Source of the DNA: Fusobacterium sp. IOR10 | GTDB taxonomy: Bacteria > Fusobacteriota > Fusobacteriia > Fusobacteriales > Fusobacteriaceae | Assembly (NCBI RefSeq): GCF_010367435.1 | Contig: NZ_WJWY01000006.1 | Coordinates: 28,621 to 92,620 of the forward strand | DNA: 64,000 bases | Reading direction: 5' to 3' | Shown here: positions 26,298-35,212 of the stretch, piece by piece | How the letters are laid out: each line of letters starts with the position of its first letter | Position numbering within the stretch: the first letter of the stretch is position 1 | The notes under the pieces: model-generated | What the model saw: the letters and a program-made list of their open reading frames with translations, nothing else | Told to the model about the DNA's origin: nothing | Database searches by the model: none | Translations under genes and position numbers: made by a program

Positions 26298-27200
26298 ATG
26301 GATTTAAAGTTAGAAGAAAAAATAAATATTGGTATTTCTGCTTGTCAAATAGGGGCAAAGGTTAGATATAATGTTAAAGGATACGATATGCTCGGATATT
26401 TAGATAGGGAAAAATCAGATTATATTTGGCATCCTGTATGTCCTGAGGTTATGGCTGGACTTGGGGTTCCAAGATATCCAATAAGAATAATTGGAGGAAA
26501 TGGTTTTGATGTTCTAAATGGAATAGCAGAAATTAAAAATAGAAGAGGGAAACGTTTAACAAAAGAGCTTTTAAGTGGCTCAAAAGCCTGTTTAGAAACT
26601 TTAAAGGCTGGAAATGTAGAAGTGTTTATATATATGGAAGGTAGTCCAAGCTGTGGAGTATACAGAACAACATTGAAAAATAAAAGATTAGGACATCCCC
26701 CTGGATTATTTGGAGCTATGCTATTAAATGAAGAAATATTCTTAATTCCATCATCAGATCTTCAAAGTCCAGTAAAATGGTGGGATTCTAGAAGAAGACT
26801 TCAAGCCTTTGTTTGGTTGAAAAGACAAGATATAAAGGAAGCAAAGGATATTTATGAAGCATGGCATTTTTTGAAATTTTTATGCCAAGAATTGGATAAT
26901 GAATGGGCTAGGAATTTTGGTCGGAAAATAGGTGATTTAACAAACTATGACCTTCAAGAAATTAAAAAAGAGATTTTATTTTGTTTGAGGAAACCTTCTT
27001 CATTGGAAAGAATTATGGGTAGTCTTAAGAAAAATTATTCATTCTTAAGAAAGAAATTTGATCTTTCCTTAGATGCTGATTTTGATGATGTAAGAGGTAT
27101 GACAAGAATCGCTGAAAAAATGTTGCTTTTAGAAAGACTGTTAAAGAAAGAAGAATATTTATTTGGGACAGCTCCAATTGATTATAAACCACCAAGATAA
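26298..27200 (+). CDS. DUF523 (TudS-like) protein with an extra C-terminal domain
   Basis: The first about 160 residues are DUF523. The three conserved cysteines, C16 in ISACQIGAKVRYN, C48 in HPVCPEVMAGLGVPR and C119 in EGSPSCG, match the [4Fe-4S]-binding positions of TudS thiouracil desulfurase. The predicted role is therefore desulfuration of a thio-compound. The remaining 140 residues (helical, with many basic residues, WWDSRRRLQAFVWLKRQDIKEA onwards) do not resemble the DUF1722 domain often fused to DUF523, and I cannot name them. An upstream TSUP exporter would suit removal of sulfite or a sulfur product. Start has GGAGG. Confidence 0.75.
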   Translation: MDLKLEEKINIGISACQIGAKVRYNVKGYDMLGYLDREKSDYIWHPVCPEVMAGLGVPRYPIRIIGGNGFDVLNGIAEIKNRRGKRLTKELLSGSKACLETLKAGNVEVFIYMEGSPSCGVYRTTLKNKRLGHPPGLFGAMLLNEEIFLIPSSDLQSPVKWWDSRRRLQAFVWLKRQDIKEAKDIYEAWHFLKFLCQELDNEWARNFGRKIGDLTNYDLQEIKKEILFCLRKPSSLERIMGSLKKNYSFLRKKFDLSLDADFDDVRGMTRIAEKMLLLERLLKKEEYLFGTAPIDYKPPR

Positions 27201-27201
27201 A

Positions 27202-27232
27202 AAAAGGTAGCATCAAAATGATGCTACCTTTT
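27202..27232. terminator. Bidirectional intrinsic terminator
   Basis: Perfect 14-bp stem (27202/27214 arm with 27219-27232) with a four-base loop and A/T tracts on both sides, between the convergent DUF523 and DUF2249-CMD genes. Confidence 0.85.
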
Positions 27233-27236
27233 ATAA

Positions 27237-27938
27237 TTAAACTGTTTTTACATCTGGATTTTTTTCTCCAAATAATTCAACTAATTTTTCCATGATTTCT
27301 TTTCTACTTCTTCCTAGTCCCTCTTCCTTCTTTATAAACTTATAAGTTTTAAATAAAGTAGATGGACCTATTTCTGATGAAAAATATCCAATTCCTTGAT
27401 TCCAAGCAAATAGAGAAAATAATTCATCTAATTCTTCTGTTTTAAGACCTATTGAGTAAGCCTTTACAAGTTCCCTTGTAGCTTGTCTATATCTTCCTGC
27501 TCCAACTGCATTTGATAAAGAAAGTAATAACTTTGTTTTTAAATCAATTGCAGGATTTTCCTTTTCCCAAATAAACTCCCAAAAATTAACAACTTTATCT
27601 GCAAGTCTACTATCAATTTCCTTATAATTAAGAATTGAAGTTGGTTTAAAGGGCATATCTCCACTTTTTTGACTCATTTCCTTTTTAGTTATTCTAAAGA
27701 AATATGTTTTATATTCATCTTCACTTATTTTTTCTGTATAGTGTTCATAACCTAAAGCTTCATAAGCTTTGTATAGAGGTTTTGGTTCAAAGGATTGAAT
27801 AACTGCAATTCCTTCTCCAACTTCCTTTGATTCACCTTTTTTCAACATACCTGGTAAAAAATTATTACTTGCTTTTCTTACATCTATAACTTCAAAACTA
27901 TCAGCCTTATTCATCCAAACTTTTCTTTCTTTTTCCAT
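27237..27938 (-). CDS. DUF2249 domain fused to a carboxymuconolactone-decarboxylase-like domain
   Basis: Residues about 1-90 are a DUF2249 domain (FEVIDVRKASNNFLPGML, then AVIQSFEPKPLYKAYEALGYEHY). Residues about 115-200 form a helical CMD/AhpD-like domain (WEFIWEKENPAIDLKTKLLLSLSNAVGAGRYRQATRELV). The CxxC active-site pair of AhpD is absent, so a peroxidase role is unlikely. Similar fusions accompany iron-sulfur or redox genes, but the function is unknown. The ATG at 27938 is preferred because the one at 27950 abuts its ribosome binding site, but this is not certain. It lies downstream of the CaiB-type gene, same strand. Confidence 0.7.
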   Translation of the reverse strand: MEKERKVWMNKADSFEVIDVRKASNNFLPGMLKKGESKEVGEGIAVIQSFEPKPLYKAYEALGYEHYTEKISEDEYKTYFFRITKKEMSQKSGDMPFKPTSILNYKEIDSRLADKVVNFWEFIWEKENPAIDLKTKLLLSLSNAVGAGRYRQATRELVKAYSIGLKTEELDELFSLFAWNQGIGYFSSEIGPSTLFKTYKFIKKEEGLGRSRKEIMEKLVELFGEKNPDVKTV

Positions 27939-28031
27939 AATATCTACCATCCTTATAATTAATTTATTTATATTTCATAATGTAATTATAAGCTTTTTTC
28001 TATAAATTAGATGTTGCTAGGGCAACAGTTT

Positions 28032-29216
28032 TTATATAATCTCATCTTTTAATAACTTTTTAATTTCATCTTCATTATATCCAAGTTTTACTAAAACTTC
28101 CTTAGTGTGATAACCAAGTGGATAACCACTTTTAGAATATTTAACAGGACATTTTGATAATTTTATAGGAGAGCCCATTTGTTTTATTTTTAAATCATTA
28201 TCATTTGAAATGTTTACTTCCACAACCATTTCCCTAGCTTTAATTTGATCATCTTCCATTAAAGCTTCTTTCATATTTAAAACAGGTTCAACACACACAT
28301 CTTTTCCTTTAAATACATCCATCCACTCACTGAGAGTTTTTCCCTTTAATGTATTTTTTATAATTTCTTTTATTTCTAGAATATTTTCTAATGTAATTTC
28401 CTTTTCAATTAATTGAGGAAGCTCTATGCATTTACAAAAATTCCTCCAAAATTTAGGTTCCAAAGCTCCAACACTTAAATATCTATCATCTTTAGTTTTA
28501 TAAAAATCATAAATATCTCCACCATTTAATCTAGTTTCTTCCCTTTTAGATTCTATTCCTGTGGCTAAAAAACTTGCCCCTTCCATTGCGTGAAATGGAA
28601 TTAAGCCATCTAACATTGAAACATCAATGTATTGCCCTTCCCCTGTGTTATTCCTATAATTTACAGCAGCAAGAATTCCAACAACAGAATGAAGAGATCC
28701 AACTCCCATATCAGCTATTTGCATATTAGTTAAAACAGGGCCAGTTGATTTTCTACCAGAATAAGACATGTTTCCACTTCTAGCAAGATAATTAATATCA
28801 TGACCTGCATTATTTTTCATAGGACCACTTTGACCATAACCTGTGAGAGAACAATAAATTAATTTTGGATTAATTTTCCTTAAAGTTTCATAATCAAGAC
28901 CTAATTTTTTCATAACTCCAGGTCTAAACTGTTCCAATAAAATATCATATTCTAAAATTAATTTTTTAATTATATTTTTCCCCTCTTCTGATTTTAAATT
29001 TAAAAACATATTTTTTTTATTTCTTCCTAGCCAAGCTTGGTTTGCAGATAAGTTACTTCCTTTAATAAATGGAGGATAGTCAGCTACTATATCACCTCTA
29101 GTGGGAGAACTTATTTTTAAAACTTCAGCACCTAAATCTGCCAACATTAAAGTTGCATAGGGTCCTGGTAGCAATGTTGAAAAATCTAGTATTTTTAATC
29201 CAGTTAAAGCACCCAT
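28032..29216 (-). CDS. CaiB/BaiF family CoA-transferase or alpha-methylacyl-CoA racemase
   Basis: Class III CoA-transferase fold, 394 residues, starting with the family signature GLKILDFSTLLPGPYATLMLADLGAEVLKI. The sequence GHDINYLA (138-145) and the following IADMGVGS with D169 match alpha-methylacyl-CoA racemases, in which a His-Asp pair epimerises the alpha carbon. The aspartate is also the catalytic residue in formyl-CoA transferases, so racemase versus transferase is not settled, though the GHDINY motif favours racemase. It lies downstream of iadA after a terminator hairpin (29233-29277) and is followed by the DUF2249-CMD gene. Start has GGAAG. Confidence 0.8.
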   Translation of the reverse strand: MGALTGLKILDFSTLLPGPYATLMLADLGAEVLKISSPTRGDIVADYPPFIKGSNLSANQAWLGRNKKNMFLNLKSEEGKNIIKKLILEYDILLEQFRPGVMKKLGLDYETLRKINPKLIYCSLTGYGQSGPMKNNAGHDINYLARSGNMSYSGRKSTGPVLTNMQIADMGVGSLHSVVGILAAVNYRNNTGEGQYIDVSMLDGLIPFHAMEGASFLATGIESKREETRLNGGDIYDFYKTKDDRYLSVGALEPKFWRNFCKCIELPQLIEKEITLENILEIKEIIKNTLKGKTLSEWMDVFKGKDVCVEPVLNMKEALMEDDQIKAREMVVEVNISNDNDLKIKQMGSPIKLSKCPVKYSKSGYPLGYHTKEVLVKLGYNEDEIKKLLKDEII

Positions 29217-29232
29217 ATCTTCACTTCCTTTC

Positions 29233-29277
29233 TAAAAAAATTCACTCTACTTCATTATATCATAAAGTAGAGTGAAT
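29233..29277 (-). terminator. Intrinsic terminator between iadA and the CaiB-type gene
   Basis: Perfect 13-bp stem (29240-29252 with 29265-29277), followed on the minus strand by seven U residues. Placed three bases after the iadA stop, it should end most nhaC-iadA transcripts, so the CaiB-type gene probably has its own promoter or depends on read-through. Confidence 0.85.
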
Positions 29278-29280
29278 CCA

Positions 29281-30432
29281 TTATTTTTCGTAAGTGCCCT
29301 TAACAACTATTTTTTTATTTTCCATCATTATTTTACCATTGCTTATAACAAAATCCAAATCTAGATTTTCATCTAATATAAGTACATCTGCAAAATATTC
29401 CTCTTTAATATAACCTCTGTTCTTTGAAATACCAATGGCTGTGGCAACATTGGATGTTCCAAATTTTATGGAAGTTTCCAAAGGGAAAATATTATTTTTT
29501 ACTAATTCTATAATTTTATTTAAAACAGCGTCACATTTAGATGCTCCTATTTCTATCATTTTCCCAGAGGCATCATAGTTTGACCAGCTTCCATTTCCAT
29601 CAGAAGTTAAAGTTATCTTTGAAAAATCACTGTTATTTTCCTTTAATACATTGAAAAGATCAGGTAGTTTCATTATATTCCCATTATCATCAGCAGTAAT
29701 ATCTATATACCCTCCTAATTTATTGAATTTTATACAATCATAGAATAATTCCTTTTTTCTTCCAACATGTGTAGGCCTAAAATGATTAATTGGAATATCT
29801 GAATTTTCTAGAATTTCAAATATAGGCTGTATGGATCTTACTCCATCTCCCATATGTAAAGTAACATATCCTGCTTTTCCAGAAAGCATTCCTCCAACCC
29901 TTGCTTCAGTAACAAGTCTTCCTAATTCATGATTGTTAATTAATGATGATCTATGATCAGAAAGGGCTATTTTAATCCCTATTACTTCCTCTATAAACAT
30001 AATATCTTTTTTTACATTTCCTGTTAAATTAGGTGAAGGAAATTCATATCCCCCTGTTAGACAATAGGCATTTATTCCCTCTTCCTTTAGAGCCTTTGTT
30101 TTTGCAACTAAATTCTCCATACTTCTAGTAAGACAATCTGTTCCAAGTAGTCCTACTACAGTTGTTATTCCCCCTTTAACTAAGTCAGAAAGATTAACCT
30201 CAGGAACTCTAGTTTTAAAACTTCCTTCTCCCCCTCCACCAGTAACATGAATGTGTTGATCCATTATCCCTGGAATTAGCTTCTTTCCTTTTCCATTAAT
30301 TGTTTTTAAGTTTTTTAAATTATAGGAAATATCTTCACCTATCTCTATAATTTTATCATTACATATTAATACATCCCTTTCCCCTATATAATCAGGAGAA
30401 TAGATGTCTATATTTTTTATAAGTATGAACAT
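29281..30432 (-). CDS. iadA: Beta-aspartyl dipeptidase (isoaspartyl dipeptidase)
   Basis: Zinc metalloprotease of the amidohydrolase superfamily that cleaves beta-aspartyl dipeptides arising from damaged proteins. It has the metal pair H60 and H62 in MDQHIHVTGGGGEG, the LHMGDG metal histidine in the middle, FRPTHVGR and the catalytic aspartate in LTSDGNGS. GAGKSRIP-type residues of other dihydroorotases are absent, and the 383-residue length is right for IadA. It starts six bases after the nhaC stop. The pairing with an NhaC-type antiporter and a divergent sigma54 activator suggests regulated use of isoaspartyl or N-terminal asparagine/aspartate peptides. Confidence 0.92.
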   Translation of the reverse strand: MFILIKNIDIYSPDYIGERDVLICNDKIIEIGEDISYNLKNLKTINGKGKKLIPGIMDQHIHVTGGGGEGSFKTRVPEVNLSDLVKGGITTVVGLLGTDCLTRSMENLVAKTKALKEEGINAYCLTGGYEFPSPNLTGNVKKDIMFIEEVIGIKIALSDHRSSLINNHELGRLVTEARVGGMLSGKAGYVTLHMGDGVRSIQPIFEILENSDIPINHFRPTHVGRKKELFYDCIKFNKLGGYIDITADDNGNIMKLPDLFNVLKENNSDFSKITLTSDGNGSWSNYDASGKMIEIGASKCDAVLNKIIELVKNNIFPLETSIKFGTSNVATAIGISKNRGYIKEEYFADVLILDENLDLDFVISNGKIMMENKKIVVKGTYEK

Positions 30433-30438
30433 CCCTCT

Positions 30439-31890
30439 CTATTCCTCCTCTGTAATATTTAATTTTTTCATATATGTTTCTTGTTCTTCTTTGGATAATT
30501 TTGCTATACCAATACCAGTGAAAGCTAAAATTATTGCTATAACTATTCCTAAATAGTTTAATATTGCCCAAGGAGCATAGGAAAAAGTTGAAACTCCAAG
30601 TGTTGCAGTCATATAGGCTCCTGCTGCAGACCAAGGAACCAATGGAACTAATACAGTACCTGAATCTTCAAGTGTTCTTGATAAGTTTTTAGGATGTAAC
30701 CCTCTTCTAACATATGTAGCTTGAAATAATTCACCAGGTATAAGTATTGTTAAATAAGAACTTCCTGTAACAAAGGCCATTGTGAAACATGATAAAATAG
30801 TAGAGTTAATTATACCAGCTGTTGTTTTTACTCTAGAAAGTATTTCTCCTAATACAACATCTAACATTCCTGAAACACTTATAATTCCAGCAAAACCCAT
30901 AGCACAAAATATTAATACTGTAGTTCCTGTAACAGATACTACTCCACCTCTATTTATTAATCTAATTACATCTGGCATAACAGTTCCTTGAAAACCTGTC
31001 ATATTAATATTGAAACCTTTAACTAAAGCAGCAAAACCATTTTTCAAAGTAAACCCTTGAACTATAACCCCTAAAACTACTGAAAACAAACTTGTTCCAA
31101 GCATAGTTGGAATAGATGGCCATTTTTTAACTGAACCAATTATAATTAATAAAACTGGAAGTATTAATATTATATTCCAACTGAACATATTGTCAAGTTG
31201 AGATAATAACATTGTAACTTTTTCAGGAGTTGCAACTTCACCAGTTGCCTTTAATCCAACAAATAAATAAATAACAATTGAAATTAAAGCTGCTGGTATT
31301 GTTGTATAAAGCATATGTCTTATATGTTCATATAATTCACTTCCTGCAGCTATTGGAGCAAGATTTGTAGTATCTGAAAGAGGTGATAATTTATCTCCAA
31401 AATAAGCTCCTGCAACAATGGCACCTGCTGTGGCAGGTAATGAAACTCCAAGACCTCCAGCTATTCCCATAAGAGCAACACCTATAGTTCCTGCACTTCC
31501 CCAAGAAGTTCCTGTAACTGTTGAAACTAAAGCTGTTATTAGAAAAGATGTTACAAGTAAAAATCTTGGATTTACAATTTGAACACCATAGTATATAATC
31601 ATTGGAACTGTTCCTGAGAACATCCAAGAACCAATTAATAATCCAACACTCCATAATATTAATGTGGCTGGCATTGCCTTTCCAATTTTATCAATAATTG
31701 CTTCTTGCATTTCTTCCCAAGTATAGCCCAATCTTAAAGCTAATATTCCTGCAACAAAGGCAGATAAAATCAGAATAGGCTCTGTTCTAAATCTTAAATA
31801 TCCATATCCTATAGATAGGGCTAAAATCATAAATACAATTGGAAATAATCCCTCTTTAACCGTTGGTTTTCTTTTTACATTTTTCTTCAT
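30439..31890 (-). CDS. nhaC: Na+/H+ antiporter, NhaC family
   Basis: A 483-residue membrane protein with about 11-12 helices. The NhaC signature GTSWGSAGTIGVALMGIAG is present in the first half, then GAYFGDKLSPLSDTTNLAPIA, both hallmarks of the NhaC antiporter family. It continues with GFKALV-type segments of the family in the second half (KNGFAALVKGFNI). NhaC relatives include malate/lactate antiporters, so the true substrate could be an organic anion. It is the first gene of the nhaC-iadA operon and sits behind a -24/-12 promoter at 31926-31942. The start follows GGAGGG. Confidence 0.88.
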   Translation of the reverse strand: MKKNVKRKPTVKEGLFPIVFMILALSIGYGYLRFRTEPILILSAFVAGILALRLGYTWEEMQEAIIDKIGKAMPATLILWSVGLLIGSWMFSGTVPMIIYYGVQIVNPRFLLVTSFLITALVSTVTGTSWGSAGTIGVALMGIAGGLGVSLPATAGAIVAGAYFGDKLSPLSDTTNLAPIAAGSELYEHIRHMLYTTIPAALISIVIYLFVGLKATGEVATPEKVTMLLSQLDNMFSWNIILILPVLLIIIGSVKKWPSIPTMLGTSLFSVVLGVIVQGFTLKNGFAALVKGFNINMTGFQGTVMPDVIRLINRGGVVSVTGTTVLIFCAMGFAGIISVSGMLDVVLGEILSRVKTTAGIINSTILSCFTMAFVTGSSYLTILIPGELFQATYVRRGLHPKNLSRTLEDSGTVLVPLVPWSAAGAYMTATLGVSTFSYAPWAILNYLGIVIAIILAFTGIGIAKLSKEEQETYMKKLNITEEE

Positions 31891-31925
31891 ATATTCCCTC
31901 CATAAACTTTATTGTAGTATTAAAA

Positions 31926-31942
31926 AGCAATTTCAATGCCAA
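31926..31942 (-). promoter_or_regulatory. Sigma54 (-24/-12) promoter of nhaC-iadA
   Basis: The minus strand reads TGGCAT-TGAAA-TTGC, close to the sigma54 consensus TGGCAC-N5-TTGCW, with the invariant GG and GC dinucleotides exactly ten bases apart. It lies about 38 nt upstream of the nhaC start, giving a 5' UTR of about 25 nt with GGAGGG. A sigma54-dependent activator gene is divergently placed at 32097. An inverted repeat ACATA-N5-TATGT (31965-31979) between the two could be an activator site, though it is close to the promoter. Confidence 0.85.
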
Positions 31943-32096
31943 AGCTTTTATTTTCTTCATTGGAACATAAAACCTATGTATTTTCTATTTTAAAACACAA
32001 AGCTAAAATAAAATTTTTAATAAAAATCATATATTTTAAATTTATTTATGTTATACTAATACAACACCAAAATATATCCAAAACAAAGGAGAAATT

Positions 32097-34040
32097 ATGA
32101 AAGTTATAACGTTAATAGCAGGAACTTATGTAACTAAAATCAATCTATTAAAACAACTTAAAGATTTATTGTTTGAAGATGTTATTATTAATGGATATTC
32201 TTTGGATGAGATTGGAGAAAATGAAATTAATGGAGATTTAATAGTTTTCTCAAGCAATTATACATTTGAAAAGGTAAAGAAAAGAAAAATAAGTTTCCAA
32301 TTAAAAAATTCAATTGTTGCTAAGAGAACAATAAATTATAACAATATTGATATTTTGTTCAATATAAAAGACAGAAATGAAGTTATTTTTGTAAATGACT
32401 CTAGGGAATCCACATATGAAGCTCTTACATCATTGGAAGAAATAGGTATAAAGCACATTAAATTCATACCCTATTATCCTGAAAAATCAGGAATTATTAA
32501 AAAATTTAAAATTGCAGTAACTCCAGGGGAAGTGGACAAGGTACCACCCTTTGTTGAAAAAATATATGATATAGGATCTAGATTAATTGAAATGGAAACT
32601 TTAATATTAATATTAAATAAGTTGGACTTATTCTCTTTAAATAGTAGTAGAATATCAAATAATTTTCTAAATAAAATAGTAAAATTAAATGAAGAAAAGC
32701 ATAGGACCATGAGAAAAGAAAAGGAGAAGAGGGATAGTTTATTTAACATTATAGACACCCTTGATAAAAATTATATTATTTTCTATAAGGATGAACTGCA
32801 AGAGTTTTCCTTTGAAAATGATATTGTAAAACATATAAAATTACAAATTAAATATGAAAATTCTAAAAAATACTTAAAACAAGGGGAAATACTGGAATTT
32901 TTAAAGGATAAAAATAACTTTTCAAAGACAGCATTAATAAACAACAGTAAATTTATTTTAAAAAAGAATATATTTAACAAATTCACATATATAAGCATAT
33001 ATAAGGAAGACATGCATTTGGAATCAAATTTTAAAGGTAAGTATTTTCTAAATCATATAATTGGGGAATCTGAAAAAATAGTTAGTTTAAAAAATAAGAT
33101 AGAAAAATTATCCAAAAGTGAAATAACTGTTTTGCTAGAAGGGGAAACAGGAACAGGGAAGGAACTTTTTGCATCTGCTATACATAATTCTTCAAGTAGA
33201 AAAAATAATCCATTTATTCCTATTAATTTTTCATCATTAAATGAAACTATTATAGAAAGTGAACTTTTTGGCTATGAAAAGGGAGCCTTTACTGGAGCAA
33301 GTCCAAAGGGGAAAAAGGGATTCTTTGAACTTGCTCAAGGGGGGACAATATTCCTTGATGAAATAGGGGATATAAGTTTAAAGATACAGTCAAGACTCCT
33401 TAGAGTTTTAGAAGAAAAGGAAATAGTGAGAATAGGAGGAGAGAAAATAATTCCAATAGATATTAGAATTATAGGAGCTACAAACAAGGATATTTATCAA
33501 ATGTGCAAGGAGAACAGATTCAGGAAGGATTTATACTATAGATTGAGAAGCGGATACCTAAGAATACCTCCCCTAAGGGAAAGGAAAGAGGATATTGAAA
33601 CTATTATAGAAGACTTCCTAGTTAAAAATTCCTATGAAAACTATGAAATTTCAAAGAAGGCTATGGATTTTTTAAAAAATTATCCATGGGAGGGAAATGT
33701 AAGGGAATTAATAAATACAATATCTTACGCTATACTTTTAAGTGATTCTAATTTAATAACCATAGACACCTTAATGGAAAATGATTTTCTAAAAGATAAG
33801 ATAAAATGTGGAAAAGAAAAAAGAATTTTCAATAGGGAAGAAATAAAAAAAGATATATTAAATATTATAAAGGATCACTGTATTAAGGAAGTTTCCATAG
33901 GAAGAACTAAGATATTCAAAATTCTAAAGAACACATACAACATAAGTGAGTATAAAGTTAGAAAATTAATAGATGAGCTAAAGGAAGAGGGAAGAGTGGA
34001 ACAGGGGAAAAAAAGCCAAGGTATTAGATATATCAATTAA
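32097..34040 (+). CDS. Sigma54-dependent transcriptional activator (enhancer-binding protein)
   Basis: A 647-residue regulator. The N-terminal about 320 residues are a sensory region I cannot name. The AAA+ core has Walker A GETGTGKE (about 348-355), the sigma54-contact loop GAFTGA (about 396-401), Walker [12 protein letters not shown] (about 416-424) and the sensor [11 protein letters not shown] short C-terminal helix-turn-helix (about 600-645) ends the protein. The intact GAFTGA means it should activate sigma54-polymerase. It is divergent from nhaC-iadA, whose promoter has a -24/-12 element, so that operon is the obvious target. The start at 32097 follows GGAG. Confidence 0.9.
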   Translation: MKVITLIAGTYVTKINLLKQLKDLLFEDVIINGYSLDEIGENEINGDLIVFSSNYTFEKVKKRKISFQLKNSIVAKRTINYNNIDILFNIKDRNEVIFVNDSRESTYEALTSLEEIGIKHIKFIPYYPEKSGIIKKFKIAVTPGEVDKVPPFVEKIYDIGSRLIEMETLILILNKLDLFSLNSSRISNNFLNKIVKLNEEKHRTMRKEKEKRDSLFNIIDTLDKNYIIFYKDELQEFSFENDIVKHIKLQIKYENSKKYLKQGEILEFLKDKNNFSKTALINNSKFILKKNIFNKFTYISIYKEDMHLESNFKGKYFLNHIIGESEKIVSLKNKIEKLSKSEITVLLEGETGTGKELFASAIHNSSSRKNNPFIPINFSSLNETIIESELFGYEKGAFTGASPKGKKGFFELAQGGTIFLDEIGDISLKIQSRLLRVLEEKEIVRIGGEKIIPIDIRIIGATNKDIYQMCKENRFRKDLYYRLRSGYLRIPPLRERKEDIETIIEDFLVKNSYENYEISKKAMDFLKNYPWEGNVRELINTISYAILLSDSNLITIDTLMENDFLKDKIKCGKEKRIFNREEIKKDILNIIKDHCIKEVSIGRTKIFKILKNTYNISEYKVRKLIDELKEEGRVEQGKKSQGIRYIN

Positions 34041-34044
34041 AAAA

Positions 34045-34073
34045 TTGACAAAAAATCAAAAATATAGTACAAT
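34045..34073 (+). promoter_or_regulatory. Sigma70-type promoter of yjdM
   Basis: TTGACA (34045-34050), a 17-nt spacer and TACAAT (34068-34073) lie 35 nt upstream of the yjdM start, just after the stop codon of the sigma54 activator gene. Confidence 0.75.
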
Positions 34074-34107
34074 GTCCAAACATATATTAATTTATTGGAG
34101 GGAGATA

Positions 34108-34446
34108 ATGAAAATAATACCAAATTGCCCTGAATGTGATTCAGCTTACACTTATAAAGATGGAAATTTATTTGTTTGTCCTGAATGTGCTTATGAGTGG
34201 ACTGAAGAAAATGTTGAAGAAGAGATCAATGAGAAAATTTATAAAGATGCTAATGGAAATGTACTGTGTGATGGAAACTCTGTAACAATCATAAAAGATT
34301 TGAAAATTGGTGGAGGTTCTGGAGTTATTAAAAGAGGAACTAAAGTGAAAAATATAAAACTTACTGATGGGGATCATGATATTGATTGTAAAATACCAGG
34401 TTTTGGGCCAATGCAATTAAAAACATCTGTTGTTAAAAAAGGTTAA
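34108..34446 (+). CDS. yjdM: YjdM/PhnA family zinc-ribbon protein
   Basis: A 112-residue protein. An N-terminal zinc ribbon has two CxxC pairs (C7 and C10, C24 and C27 in PNCPECDS and [10 protein letters not shown]), and the C-terminal beta domain has the family signature [19 protein letters not shown] and [15 protein letters not shown] strands. The family was named PhnA in phosphonate clusters, but most members, including this one, stand alone and have no known phosphonate role. The ATG at 34108 is set by a GGAGG site; the frame opens 21 codons earlier, overlapping the promoter. It forms a single-gene unit with its own promoter and terminator. Confidence 0.9.
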   Translation: MKIIPNCPECDSAYTYKDGNLFVCPECAYEWTEENVEEEINEKIYKDANGNVLCDGNSVTIIKDLKIGGGSGVIKRGTKVKNIKLTDGDHDIDCKIPGFGPMQLKTSVVKKG

Positions 34447-34447
34447 T

Positions 34448-34478
34448 AAAAAAAGGCATTATATGCCTTTTTTTATTT
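34448..34478 (+). terminator. Intrinsic terminator after yjdM
   Basis: A 12-bp stem (34448-34459 with 34463-34474) with a three-base loop is followed by T residues, two bases after the stop codon. Confidence 0.85.
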
Positions 34479-34537
34479 TTTTCAATTGATTCTTGATATT
34501 AGGTAGGAAGTATACTAAAATATAGTAGAGGTGTTAT

Positions 34538-35212
34538 ATGAAATTAGAAAAGAATAAGATAAAAATTAATTATGAACTTGAAATGGAGCGTCAATTAAAA
34601 TCAATTGAAAATAAAAAGGATAAACCAAAACTATTATTACAAGTATGTTGTGCCCCTTGCAGTTCAGGAGTTTTAGAAACTTTAATGGAATATTTTAAAA
34701 TAACTTTATTTTACTATAATCCAAATACAACTGAAAAGGATGAATATGGGAAAAGATTAATAGAACTAAAAGAATATATTAGTAAAAGAAAGTATAATAT
34801 AGATATAGAAGAGGGAAGATATGACCCTGTGGAAGATTTTTTTAACAAGGTTAAGGGAATGGAAGATTTAAAAGAAGGTGGAGAAAGATGTTATAAATGC
34901 TATACTATCCGTCTTGAAGAAACAGCTAAACATGCTAGTGAAAATAATTATGATTATTTTGCAAGTGTTCTTAGTATAAGTCCATTAAAAAATTCCAAGT
35001 GGATAAATGAAATTGGAGAAAATTTAGAAAATAAATATTTAGTTAATTATCTATATAATGACTTTAAGAAAAAGGGAAGATATCAAGAATCAATTAAGCT
35101 GTCAAAGGAATACAACTTATACAGACAAGATTATTGTGGATGTATATTTTCTAAAATAGAAATGGACAATTATAGAAAAGAAAAATTAAAAAGGGAAGAA
35201 ACCAATGAATAA
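34538..35212 (+). CDS. queH: Epoxyqueuosine reductase QueH
   Basis: Last step of queuosine tRNA modification, reduction of epoxyqueuosine, by the cobalamin-independent DUF208 enzyme. The metal-binding cysteines are all present: CCAPC (C37, C38, C41), GERCYKCY around 116-123 and RQDYCGC around 200-206. The 224-residue length is standard. The start has an AGAGGTG site. It overlaps the following radical SAM gene by eight bases and is probably co-translated with it. QueG is not seen in this window, which is consistent with QueH replacing it. Confidence 0.92.
   Translation: MKLEKNKIKINYELEMERQLKSIENKKDKPKLLLQVCCAPCSSGVLETLMEYFKITLFYYNPNTTEKDEYGKRLIELKEYISKRKYNIDIEEGRYDPVEDFFNKVKGMEDLKEGGERCYKCYTIRLEETAKHASENNYDYFASVLSISPLKNSKWINEIGENLENKYLVNYLYNDFKKKGRYQESIKLSKEYNLYRQDYCGCIFSKIEMDNYRKEKLKREETNE

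Noticed and set aside
27237..27938. AhpD-type alkylhydroperoxidase
   Set aside because: The CMD domain lacks the CxxC active-site pair, so that enzyme name is not supported.
28012..28026. GTTGC-TAGG-GCAAC hairpin after the CaiB-type gene
   Set aside because: The T-run follows only on the plus strand, where no gene ends here; on the minus strand it lacks a U-tract, so it is not called a terminator.
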